From Cryptomeria japonica (lineage: Eukaryota; Streptophyta; Pinopsida; Cupressales; Cupressaceae): a stretch of DNA of 64,000 bases. Numbering within the stretch: position 1 is the stretch's first letter; every line of letters begins with the position of its first letter. A model generated the notes under the pieces. That model was not told the DNA's origin and did no database searches. It worked only from the letters and a program-made list of their open reading frames with translations. The DNA is taken from contig NC_081407.1 in NCBI RefSeq assembly GCF_030272615.1, positions 146,073,744 through 146,137,743 on the forward strand, in the 5' to 3' direction. The position numbers were made by a program, and so were the translations under genes. Positions 25,631 to 35,289 of the stretch are shown here, one piece after another.

Positions 25631-26971
25631 AGGGGCAATCCACCGTGACCCCTCACCACCTGAGCCGGTCTCTCCTGTCCACCCTCCCTCCGAGGTGCAA
25701 CCCTCCTCTCCCCAACTACTCCCCTCTGCCTCTATTGGCCTCTGCCCCCATCACCTCCACCATCATCATCATCGTCCCCACCTCCATCTCCCTCTAGTAG
25801 CTCTCCTCGATCTGTCAATCGGGGGAATGGATGCTCTGCCCAATATGCTGTATACTCAACATCCATCCCGACATCCTCGATCTTCAGCCACATATCCCAA
25901 GGTAGAGGCACCATCTCTGCCAGCTATGTAAGCGCCTAATCATATGATAGTAGTGGCCCAAACTGCGCCTGATCCCTAACTATGGGGGCATACATGCCCG
26001 AGCCTCATGGCATCCTCTGGATCCTGCCATACTGCCTACACACCCTGTCCACCAGCTGTCTCTCTAATACATAGGGCATCCGCCCAATCAGGTACCTACT
26101 CCGGAAGGTGTAGGGCAGCTCCACTGCATCATCCTCCCACTCCTCGCATCCCAGATACGGTCTCCAGATGACCACATCAATGTCATCGATCACTCACCAC
26201 CAATGCTCTAACCTGCCAATCCGCGGCTGCGATGTGATCATGTCATATAGATGAACAAAGCTGCGTCCATGACCTCTACCTCTGAAGTGTATCGGTCGGG
26301 TAATCGGCAGATGCTCATAGGCCCATACCTGTAGCAGTTTCACTCCACAGCCCAATCCCACTGACCTATGATAGACAAACTGGTGAAGCTCGTAATATAA
26401 ATGGGCCAGCACACATGGTCCCTAGGCGTATCTGGTGTGCTGCATCACTAGTGTCTCCAGTGCTCCTCCCCAGCCCATAGCCAATCCCCGTGTCACCCTA
26501 TCTGGACATAAGAACCCACTGATAGCTCCTCCGATCACGACCAGCAATGCTAACCCTGTGGCTATCATGGTGTCCCATGCCACACGTCCTGCCCTCATCT
26601 CTAATCCGGGATCCTGAAACACCCGTCTCAATGCCTCCCGATCTCCATCACGATCATATGGAATCAAATCTCCATCAATCGGTATCTGCAGAATCCTGTA
26701 GACATCCTCCAAGGTGATGGTCATTTCACCCATCAGCAAATGGAAGGTGCACATCTTAGAGTGCCATCTCTCAGCAAGTGCAGTCAACAAACCCATGTTT
26801 GCCCGAAACTCAGGCACATATAATACATGTCTCAAGCCCAACGCCTCGATGGCAGCTCGCTCCTCAGCTATCAGCTCAGGTCGCAATCTCTGAGTCAACG
26901 GGAATCTCTCTCGTGACTCCAGCATCGGTAAATACTCCTACAGTCAAGCAAATCAATCATGTCAGTCATGG

Positions 26972-27344
26972 TGGCATTCACTGTTCATCACAAAATGCTA
27001 CTCTTTATCTAAATGCATATGCTTATCTATCCTAGTGACACTCCCTGTTCATCACAAAGTGTTGCTTCTATCCTAGTAGTACTCCCTGTTCATCACAAAG
27101 TACTACGTGTGTGACACTCCTTGTTCATCACAAAGTGTTCTTCACATTTGCACTCCCTGTTCATCACAAAGTGCTGCTCATACTTTGGGTACTCCCTGTT
27201 CATCACAAAGTACTCTATCCTGATACTCACTGTTCATCACAAAGTGCCTTGATCTATCTTAGTCTTACTAAAGGACCTGCTTGAGTGTATCCTCTCAGCA
27301 GCTTATCCAATCGACAACGTATGTTCATCACAGCACTGTCGATT
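26972..27344. repeat. Array of eight hairpins with fixed loop TGTTCATCACA
   Basis: Seven modules share the 15-nt loop CCCTGTTCATCACAA (small variants) between short inverted arms; an eighth has a 20-nt loop. Loop-closing arms (left/right): 26974-26978/26994-26998 GCATT/AATGC; 27038-27042/27058-27062 ACACT/AGTGT; 27076-27083/27099-27106 GTAGTACT/AGTACTAC; 27114-27118/27134-27138 ACACT/AGTGT; 27150-27154/27170-27174 GCACT/AGTGC; 27089-plus-100 module at 27189-27193/27209-27213 GTACT/AGTAC; 27224-27227/27243-27246 weak; 27309-27316/27337-27344 AATCGACA/TGTCGATT. Stem bases change in pairs while the loop stays fixed. Confidence 0.85.
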
Positions 27345-27374
27345 TGACCTAGAAGACAAAACCTTACATTTTTC

Positions 27375-27625
27375 GACATAGACGCGCTTTCATTACATAA
27401 ACATGCCTAAAGACTACACAAGCACACCTGTACAACATAGACGTGCCTGTATAACACAAACACGCTCATGCTGCTCATAAACGCGACTCGACATCGCAGA
27501 CGCCCCTGCGCATTGCAGATGCACCCGCATTCGACTCAAACGCGGTTCCAGACACAAACGTGCCTGGCACCGACACAGACGCACCTGTCGGACACAGACA
27601 CGCTTGGCATCGACGTAGACGTGGT
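27375..27625 (-). repeat. CGTCTGTG array in the antisense intron
   Basis: About thirteen imperfect copies, read on the plus strand as CACAGACG (variants CATAGACG, CACAAACG, CGCAGACG), are spaced about 20 nt apart. On the minus strand they read CGTCTGTG, the same core as the sense leader array at 15050-15200. Confidence 0.75.
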
Positions 27626-27895
27626 TAGACGATTTTGGACATTTTTTAACTCTACTTCTAAGTGCATTTATTGCTCTAACTAGCATGCATTAATGACAAA
27701 AGTAAATGCGTCAAAGTATGAGGAGGTTTGGCGGTACTTACCAGCTCTCTTGCCTCTGCTAGCCTCTGGAATTGGCGAACACAGTCGAATCTGTGCACGA
27801 AAGCCATCGCTGCTGACTGCTCTTGCTCTTTTCTCACTCTGCACTTTGATCTCGTGAAGGTGTAGATGACAATGAGGATGTCTTTTCCCCGTGGT

Positions 27896-27906
27896 CTATC
27901 TTATAG
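27896..27906 (-). promoter_or_regulatory. TATA box of the antisense gene
   Basis: CTATAAGATAG on the minus strand lies about 90 bases upstream of the exon 1 ATG (27807). A start site about 30 bases downstream would give a 5' UTR of roughly 65 nt. This is a motif-level call. Confidence 0.5.
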
Positions 27907-28137
27907 CCTACTCTAGCCCTCGCCCTCGTTTCCTGAGTCAGTCTTCTTTATCCCGTGACTTTGTCACTTTATCTGGTTAGTCCATTCTATTCCATCTTTC
28001 TTATCGAGAGATTGCCTGCAATCTTTTCAAACATTTTCATCCAATCTCTCAAGGGGGCATATCATTCCCATTCTGGGGCAACTTTGTATCAGTTCATATT
28101 ATCTTCTTTGAAACAACGCGACAAGCTGCATTGTCTC

Positions 28138-28151
28138 AGAGAGGGGCAAAA
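28138..28151 (+). promoter_or_regulatory. Polypurine tract of gypsy
   Basis: AGAGAGGGGCAAAA lies directly before the 3' LTR start TGTAGAC, the expected position for plus-strand priming. One C interrupts the purine run. Confidence 0.8.
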
Positions 28152-28910
28152 TGTAGACACTCAAAATTGTCATGTCTAATTAAATAAATATTTTTATTTA
28201 TTTAATTATCTAAGCCTAATTCTTCTATTAATTAAATAAATCTTTATTTATTTAATTAATTCATTTATCCTCTTCTAGCCTTATTCCTCATTTAAATAAA
28301 TACATTTATTTATTTAAATTATCCCTTTCCTAAATTAAATAAATATCTTATTTATTTAATTGATCCCATTTCCTCTATTAATTAAATGAATCTTTATTTA
28401 TTTAATTAATTCATTAGCTTTTTCTACACATGACACATGTCATTCATCTCTTAATTCCTACACTACCTACCTCTTTCATTATTTTGTTATTTCTTTTACC
28501 TACCCTCTAATCCTAGCCGACCTCCTTTTTACACCTCTCAATCTTATCCCTTCATTTCATATTGTGTCTTCTATTTAAGAAGATGCTTTCTTCATTATCA
28601 AACCCTAATGATCATTTTGGCTACACTACGATTTTATTTGCAACCACATTCCGTTCTTTGTTGAGCTCTTGTGCACATAAAATCTGAGAGCAAATATATC
28701 AAGCAAGATCAATGGAGATAGGAAGAATGGAGATCAAAACCCTATTGGACATGTGATGGTATAATCTTTGTGATTTTTTTTTATTTATATGTCTTAGGTA
28801 ATCTTCATATGTTATGGTGGATCTTTGTTGATTGTTAGGCTAGGGTTTGGTGGTTGAATTCATTTAGCCTTTCAATTTTGTTATTATTGTATCCATTTTC
28901 ACCATATACA
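28152..28910 (+). mobile_element. Gypsy 3' LTR (759 bp)
   Basis: It starts TGTAGACAC and ends CCATATACA. It aligns along its whole length with the solo LTR at 9431-10195, including AT palindromes in U3 and TATTTAAG at 28572-28579. It is followed by the target duplication ATTAT. Confidence 0.95.
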
Positions 28911-28915
28911 ATTAT
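28911..28915. repeat. Target-site duplication (right) of the gypsy insertion
   Basis: ATTAT, identical to 14220-14224. Confidence 0.95.
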
Positions 28916-29851
28916 ATTTTGTGGAAATGACTCTCTATGCAAGAACTTTGGAAATGAAATGAGCAAAGAATTTGAGATGTCACTAATCGGTGAGATAAAG
29001 TATTTTATAGGTTTATAGATACTACAAATGAAAGATGAGATCTTCATTACCCAATCCAAGTACATAAAAGAAATGTTGAAGAAATTTCGAATGGAGGATT
29101 CAAAACCAGTAAGTACTCCTATGACTACCAACTATAAATTATCAAAGAATGATGAATCTGCATCTACTGATGAGACACTCCACCGATCTATGATTGGAAA
29201 AATGCAATATGTTGTTCACAGCAAACCAGATATAGCACATGCAGTAGGTATAGTTGCAATATTTTATGTAGATCCTAAGGAAGCACACATGACAACAATC
29301 AAGAGAATTTTCAAATACTTGAAAGGCACTGAAGATTATGGCTTAGTATATCAAAAAGGAAATGATTTTGATTGAAAAGTTTATACTGATGCTAATTGGG
29401 CAGGCAACATTGTGACAGGAAAAGTACAGGTGGAGGAGCTTTCTTTTTAGGAGAAAGACTAGTGAGTTGGCTTAGCAAGAAACAAGGATGTGTTTCACAG
29501 TCAACAACAGAAGTTGAATATGTTGCTGTAGCATTGAATTGCACTAATATAGCATGGATCAAACAATTGTTGGAAGGCATAAATGAGCAAGTTACTGAGC
29601 CAGTAACTATATTCTGTGACAATACTAGTGCCATTAACATTTCAAAGAATCCTGTTATGCACTCTAAGAAAAAGCACATCTCTATCAAATATCATTATCT
29701 TAGAGAAGAAGTTCAAGAGAAGAAAGTGGTGTTGGAGTATGTTAGCACAAAGGAACAAATTGCAGACATCTTCACCAAGCCACTGCCAATGAACACTTTG
29801 GAATATCTCAGAAACAAGTTAGGGGTCCTACCCCTATCTTCTATTCACTAA
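28916..29851 (+). pseudogene. pol: Ty1/copia pol, right part: end of RT and RNase H
   Basis: This continues the copia frame broken at 14224: FCGND, then FEMSLIGEIKYFIGL, a stop (29017 region), TPMTTNYKLSK, MIGKMQYVVHSKPDI and the RNase H start VYTDANWAGN. A frameshift at about 29395 moves the frame to KSTGGGAFFLGERLVSWLSK, STTEVEYVAVA, FCDNTSAINISKNP and the C-terminal KEQIADIFTKPLP. The frame ends at 29849. The RNase H acids (TDANW, TEVEYVA, CDNTSA) are present. Confidence 0.92.
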
Positions 29852-30257
29852 CCGAGTTCAGTGAAAGCATCAATTTGATGACTCTACAGAATATCTTTCA
29901 GGAGTTGATGTTGATTTACACACTTTAGGAGGTTTTTTAAAGGTCTACAAAAAACAATAAACAGGGAACAGGAATTGAAGAAAAAATGCTCTGATCGAGA
30001 CTGAGTTGACACATATCAGTAAGGAATTCACTTCTTAGTGAAAGAAATTATGTTTTAGTTCTTTACTTTTTGGCATTGTTGTCAAAGGTGAAGAAGACTA
30101 ATATATGGAGAGAAGATTGATGAACAAAAAGGAGAAGACTAATGTATGGGGGAGAAATCTAATAATAGGGAGAGCATTTCAGCATTTCATAGCAATCTGA
30201 ATCCGAATCAATTAGGTCAAATCAATTGGTTTTGCCATCAATGCCAAAGGGGGAGAT
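29852..30257 (+). other. Copia 3' untranslated region with polypurine tract
   Basis: Non-coding, rich in AAGAAGACTAAT and GGAGA repeats. It ends in the polypurine tract AAAGGGGGAGAT (30246-30257), directly before the LTR start TGTTGG. Confidence 0.75.
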
Positions 30258-31752
30258 TGTTGGCATTATAACAGACAATGAGAGATTGTTGGCATTTCAA
30301 TAAGGATATTGAGAAGGTTGTTGATGATTATGGATATAACTGATTAAGGATATTTACTGTCTTAATATAATTATTTTTTCATTGATGTCAAGATATTGAT
30401 TTACTGATTTAGTATGATGTTGCCATAGCTTAAGAAGTATGTTTTGATAAGTATAAAGAAGTCAGTAAAAGACAAAAAGAATATGATGAATAAGGGGAGA
30501 AATAAGTTATTCAATGGACAACTATTATCGAGCTAGACAATGATGAGATCATGATGTTTTAGATTGTTTTGATATATTACATATGTTATTGATTGTAGGT
30601 TAATACTATACTATGTTACTGAGCAAGGAACCTAGTCAATAAACCCTAAGGAACCTAGTCGGTAAACCTTAAGGTTATCACTATCGGTTAATGAAGGTGG
30701 AATGTCTACTGAGTAAAGTTTAGTATTCATCGAGTTGCAACTGAGTAATAACAGAATGCATTGAATGAATAAAATCATTATTTAATGAAGGAAGTTGATG
30801 AGCTGGAACTGATTAAATGGTTGGTATGTTGTGCATCAAGTTTGTTAAAGAATCTATGGCAAAGGAAAATTGGCAAGAAGATCTATAGCTCAGATTGAAC
30901 TGCAATACCCAAACACAAGTTTCAAGAAATGTATGCAAGTTCCAAGGCGGGGTAAAACATTTTCAGATCAAAGGATACATTAAACCTAGTCAAGTTTGAA
31001 GATCTGATGGCTATGATTGATCATGGGAAATGTGATCAAGGAGATTAAGCGGTTGGCGAATTATTTATAAATAGGGAATTGTTGATAAACAATGCATGTA
31101 GACAAATGTAAGCACAGGGTTCCTACATAGTGATTACTGAGCACAGAAGCTTGAAGACCTGATTGAGAAATAGAGTATAAAGCCCAGCAGATGGACAAGA
31201 TAAGTCCTATGAATAGATTGTATTGAGAAAATAAGAATCTGCTTCAGCATTTTAGATGTGAAGTTGCAGATAGATTTTTATTACTATTATTTTGTGAAGT
31301 AACAGAAAATCTCTTAACCAAGTGGACTTAACAGTCTTATTTGTAAATCCTCTAGCAAGGTGACATTCTGATTGAGTGTTTGAAATCCTTTGATAAGGTC
31401 ACTTCTAACAAAGTGAAGATCCTAACAGATCTGAGGGAAAACCCTTAACCGGGTCACATCTAGCAATGTGTTTTGTAATCTTTAACAGGATTTGATTTTA
31501 ACCGAGCATACTCTAGAAGAGTATATTTCTTAGTGGGTCCAAAATACCATAGTGGTTTTTCCCTATTTGGGTTTCCACGTTAAATCTGGTGTTATATGTT
31601 TTGTGATCTTATCTGTTTATGAGTTTGCATGCTTTACAATTTTTCTGATAAGGTTACCGAGGTTGAATCTGTTGTTTTTATGAAAGATTAATTTTGTATG
31701 ATTCACCCCCCCCCCCCCTCTCATCTTATTAGCTTGGCATCTGTACTAATCA
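30258..31752 (+). mobile_element. Copia LTR (about 1.5 kb)
   Basis: It starts TGTTGGCATT and ends TACTAATCA. The first 29 bases are partly duplicated, so TGTTGGCATT recurs at 30287, again preceded by GAGAT. It shares with the LTR at 61151-62560 the block GGGTTTCCACGT (near 31570 and 62185) and strings of TAACCGGGT and AACAAGG-type motifs, so the two families are related. Confidence 0.8.
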
Positions 31753-31766
31753 TTTAGTATCAGAAC
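31753..31766 (+). promoter_or_regulatory. Decayed primer-binding site after the copia LTR
   Basis: TTTAGTATCAGAAC matches 11 of 14 bases of ATTGGTATCAGAGC, the primer-binding site of the copia at 62561. Two of the three differences are G-to-A. A primer site should follow a 5' LTR, not a 3' LTR. Confidence 0.5.
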
Positions 31767-31767
31767 T

Positions 31768-33148
31768 ATCAGGTTGCTGGGATGGAGGAAGAATATGCAG
31801 AGTTGTATGGCATTGTGGTGAATAGACATTGTAGTTCTCTCAAGGGTAGGGATGGACTTGCTTGGTTTCTGAATCCTAAGGGCATCTTTACTATTGCTAG
31901 TGGATATTGGGTTTTATTGAACCGAAGACTTGAGGGAAGACAGGTGCCCTAGTGGAAACAAGTGTGGAATAATCTTTCTTGGCCAAAGTGTAACTACTTC
32001 GCTTGGATTTTCACTTTGAACAAATGCCTAACCTGGGACAATATCCACAAGCGAGGATTTTTGGGGCCTTCCATTTGTGCCTTTTGTGGTGATGGGGAGG
32101 AAGACTCCTCACACTTGTTCTTCAGATGCTCCTTCTCTATGATTATTTGACACTATTGATGGGGGGTGTGGAAGCATCCTTGTGTTCACGTGGATTCACT
32201 GGTGGAGTTTTGGAGCAGTTTGGGTAGACCTTCTTTCTCCAGATTGTCTGGTACATTGGGCCCATCTTCATACTGTGGCAGATCTAGCTCGAGAGGAACG
32301 AGAGGATCTTTCGTGAGGTTAAATTGATGGTTCAACAAGTATGGAATATAATCATCGACATGATCAGGGAGATGGTGGAAGCTAAATGTGAGCTGCATTT
32401 TCCTTTGAATAGAGACGAGGCAGATATTATGAGTAGGTTGGGGCTGCAAGAATTGTCCCCTGCCTCAGCTTGTGTCAGGAGTGGTAGATGTACTTTGAAG
32501 AAGGTTCAAAGGATGGGGAGATGGATTCCTCCTCAGGATGAGCATATCAAAATTAATATCGATGACTCCTCTAGGGTAACCTAGGCCCTGCTGGGATTAG
32601 TGGTGTTGGTAGGAATTGTATGGGGGAGGTGGTCCTCTTATTTTCAATTCATAAAGGGTGGCATTCTAATAATTTTATGGAGGGCTTTGATATTCTCTAT
32701 GCCTTGGAGCATGCCTAGGATTTGGGTCGAAGAAAGGTTATCTGTGAATCAAACTCACAAATTGTGGTGAACTTGTCGACAGAGCAGAAGGTGAGTGGGG
32801 TTCATTAGCAGTTGGCAGAGATTGTTTGTCAGATTCTTCATATTAGCTCAGTTGGGGAGAAGCTATCTTTCATCCATATTCCTCGTGACTGGAATAGAGA
32901 AGCATATTGTTTGGCTAAGTGGGCCTTGGAACATGGTAGTGATTGGAAAGTTGAAGGGTGGGAACATCTTTCCTTGGATTATTGTCAAGACTTGCAAAAG
33001 ATTCTTGTTGAGGACATGGATGGGTATGAAATTGGCGGATTTTGGGTTGGTCTTGTAGTTCTTTTCTAGGGCCTTGGGGCCTTGGGTCTCTTTGTAATTC
33101 TTGTGTGTGATTTTCAATAAATTTTTTACTCCTTTATTTCAAAAAAAA
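31768..33148 (+). pseudogene. 5'-truncated LINE: zf-RVT, RNase H, poly(A)
   Basis: The zf-RVT domain spans about 31955-32145 (VWNNLSWPKCNYFAWIFTLN, CAFCGDGEEDSSHLFFRC). A plant-type RNase H runs from about 32530 to 33069 in at least two frames, with INIDDSS, ICESNSQIVVN and FIHIPRDWNREAYCLAKWA. AATAAA lies about 25 bases before a short poly(A) (33140-33149). A possible target duplication AGAACT occurs at 31762-31767 and 33149-33154. Several frameshifts and stops show that it is dead. Confidence 0.85.
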
Positions 33149-33154
33149 AGAACT

Positions 33155-34329
33155 CTTGATTGATAGATTTAATCCTTTTAACCAATATACATGTATATGT
33201 GACCACACAAAATTCTAATTAATCACCATTATCTTTTGATAGAACTTGAAGAGGATTAATATTCTTTGACCTCAAAATTTAATCTATTATTAAGCATAGA
33301 AATTTATTGTAGAGATGTTATTTTATTTATTTATCTATTTGAGCTGGGGGCCAATATATGGGAAACCTCAAATCCATCAAGCTATGCACTTAATAACTCA
33401 TAAAACTAGATATTGGGTTTTAGTAATAGCTAGAGATAGAGAGTAAGGACTTCCTCAATATATGGCTAATAGCTACAAATAGAAGGGTATTGGATCTATA
33501 CATCTACAGTAGAGCATTGGGAGGAACTACATTAGGAATAAAAAAATCTAGTTCAGATCTATCAAATCCATCTGAATAAGTAAAAATGGTCGCTTCTATC
33601 CCATTAGATGACTTCGATTGGATCAAGCCGTGAATTGGTACTTTATTTCCAGCTATGAATTGGTACTTTATTTCCAGCTATAGCAAACAATGTAAGGTAA
33701 AAGGTCCTATTCTAGGGAAACTTTTAGGAGGGATATTAATCTCACAAGAAAAGTCTCTTAGGCTAGGTAATTCTATATTAGTCGAAATAAAAATAAAATG
33801 AAATAACCTTATGTTATTAATATTTTTTTTGTGTAAAGTGACTCTTGAATCTCATGATAATTATTCTATATTTTTACAATGATCTTTAATTACCATGCAT
33901 GCATACACATATATATAATATATGCTGAATAAAAAATATCTCTCAATGTATTCTTTATATATATTAATATTGCATATGCTTAGTATAAATATTATTTTTT
34001 AAATATAAATTCAGCAATAATATTTCAGTGGGGTTTGAATCTTGATGTTAAGAATCATAACACTACAACTAAATGTCACATTGCATTAACTCATCCTTAA
34101 TAATAATATTTTAGTGAGGTTTGAATCTTGCTGCCAAGAATGGAAAACGCTAAAATGTTAAACATTTTTTGAGAAATCATTCTTGCTTTGATGAGCAAAA
34201 GACCCGATTGGCCTGTCCTGTAATTGTAACTGGCACGGTATGTGGGACATTGTTGCTTTCTCTTTGTTGAGCGCAGGATGCGTGCATAATGATACACATG
34301 TTTCCATGCCAATGCTTTTACTTCATCAC
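33155..34329. other. AT-rich spacer with small duplications
   Basis: No gene seen. A 25-bp unit TGAATTGGTACTTTATTTCC... is directly repeated at about 33631-33680. A 45-bp segment around GGTTTGAATCTTG occurs twice (about 34012-34058 and 34098-34142). Confidence 0.5.
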
Positions 34330-35150
34330 CTTTTTCAATTGAATCGAGAAATTGCGCAATCTATCTCTTCTTCTTCAATCCAAGTTGTGGGTGATCGCCT
34401 CTTCATCTCTCATTCCAGAAGTTTGAGCGTCATACAGATATACAGGCAAGTTTGCATGACTAATACGTAATTTTTGCAAGAAAATGATCACCAGCGGATT
34501 CCTCAACTGATAACGAGTGCAAACAAAAAAGCCGATATGCCCTTCCCGCCGCATTCTATCTTCGAAGTTACCAAAATATTGTGTCTGCATCAGTTCTTCT
34601 GAAACAATTTGACCCATCACAGAGTCGCTAATTGTCCCATCATCCATTGTACACAGCTCAAATTTGAAGATCAAACTTCCACCTCCTTCAAATTCAGCAC
34701 TGAACCAACTAATACCCTCTTGTAATCCATCATTAATGGAGGCTTGCCCTTCCTATTGCCTAAGACGATTATGTTCTTCATCATAGGTGGGCAGCAATAC
34801 AGTTATGACTTCATTACTACCGATGAAAATATGACTGAAGTCGGGATGTTCATTTGTGACCTGAAAAAACTCTGATTGCTCACCATTGTCTCCTGTTAGA
34901 GCTTGAAGATCAATGTTATCCTCTGGCCCCAAAAACCCATAAAAAATAGGGTTTAGAAAGTTATTCTCCAGGGGCAAATTAGCTAAGGAATAAAATTGTA
35001 TTCTACCAGACATTGTATTTTCTGTAGGCATATTTAACAGACTATCAGAGTCTGTTAGTCCAGATGGATCTATATCACTTGGACTGGAAAACTTGCTTCT
35101 CTTTGCCTTTGAAGAAGAGATTCCTGTTGGGTCTCAGGCATAGCACAATC
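34330..35150 (-). pseudogene. Unrecognised gene relic
   Basis: On the minus strand a long frame runs from about 35110 (SKFSSPSDIDPSGLTDSDSL) to 34375, with one TAG at 34753 and a likely one-base shift near 35130. An ATG at about 35146 (MPET) could be the start. The product would be over 240 residues: Ser-rich at the N-terminus, then IFYGFLGPEDNIDLQALTG, GISWFSAEFEGGGSLIFKFE and IGFFVCTRYQLRNPLVIIFL. Its base composition and residue mix look like host coding sequence rather than retroelement. A pyrimidine-rich 5' UTR-like stretch lies upstream (about 35180-35260). I do not recognise the family. A C-terminal HNLD*RRRDRLR faintly recalls a bHLH basic region, but that is not enough for a call. 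Confidence 0.45.
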
Positions 35151-35289
35151 TCTTCCTCTGATGCTAATAACTGCAGAAAAAAATTACCCATTCTCGCTGA
35201 AATCGGATTTCCAAGTAAGCAATTCAGAGAGATGGAGCAAAGTTGAGAGGTAGAGAGCGTATTTCTATGGATATCTGGCAAGTTAATTT

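Larger units (their letters stand above)
26938..27741 (-). other. Predicted intron of the antisense gene (804 nt)
   Basis: On the minus strand the donor is CTG|GTAAGT (27744-27736) and the acceptor is TTGACTGTAG|GAG (ending 26938). Joining the exons keeps the frame. The intron holds both the CACAGACG array and the hairpin array. Splicing is inferred from sequence only. Confidence 0.65.
24991..27807 (-). pseudogene. Antisense gene in gypsy: plant mobile domain (PMD)-like protein, two exons
   Basis: The predicted structure on the minus strand is exon 1 at 27807-27742 (ATG plus 21 codons), an intron at 27741-26938 (GTAAGT ... CTGTAG) and exon 2 at 26937-24991 ending in TAG. Both exons are phase 0, giving about 670 residues. 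At about residues 75-110 it reads RWHSKMCTFHLLMGEMTIT then LEDVYRILQIPIDGD, the signature of the plant mobile domain (MAIN/aminotransferase-like). An acidic Gly/Asp stretch, a Gln/Val/Pro linker, a coiled coil (DLERERDQLRTRLRDTKRER) and a Ser/Gly/Pro tail follow. Nine in-frame stops (26422, 26194, 26005, 25936, 25924, 25732, 25555, 25513, 25420) all fit CAG or CGA C-to-T changes; there is no frameshift. Antisense ORFs of this kind are known in Tat elements, and PMD proteins are linked to transposons. The role is unknown. Confidence 0.75.
14225..28910 (+). mobile_element. Ty3/gypsy element, Tat/Ogre-type, 14.7 kb, nested in copia
   Basis: The element starts TGTAGACAC and ends CATATACA, flanked by ATTAT on both sides. 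Order: 5' LTR stub (22 bp), leader, gag, protease, RT, gypsy-type RNase H, second archaeal-type RNase H, integrase, A-rich tract, long spacer, an antisense gene, polypurine tract and full 3' LTR. Two RNase H domains, great length, absence of a chromodomain and an extra antisense ORF before the 3' LTR are known traits of the Tat lineage. It has lost most of its 5' LTR and the primer-binding site, and gag-pol has many nonsense codons and at least three frameshifts, so it is dead. Confidence 0.93.

Noticed and set aside
25167-25931. Plus-strand Pro/Leu/Ser-rich ORFs (such as 25321-25632 and 25485-25931)
   Set aside because: They are shadows of the antisense PMD frame and of a hexanucleotide repeat.
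26972-27246. C/D-box snoRNA cluster: the minus-strand loops contain GTGATGA, like a C box, inside an intron
   Set aside because: Loops are only 15 nt, there is no consistent CTGA D box and no room for a guide. The C-box match is probably coincidental.
26972-27246. CRISPR-like array of regularly spaced repeats
   Set aside because: Plant nuclear context, irregular spacers, repeats embedded in a retrotransposon intron and no cas genes.
34375-34420. bHLH DNA-binding domain (HNLD*RRRDRLR)
   Set aside because: Only about a dozen residues resemble the basic region and no helix-loop-helix follows.
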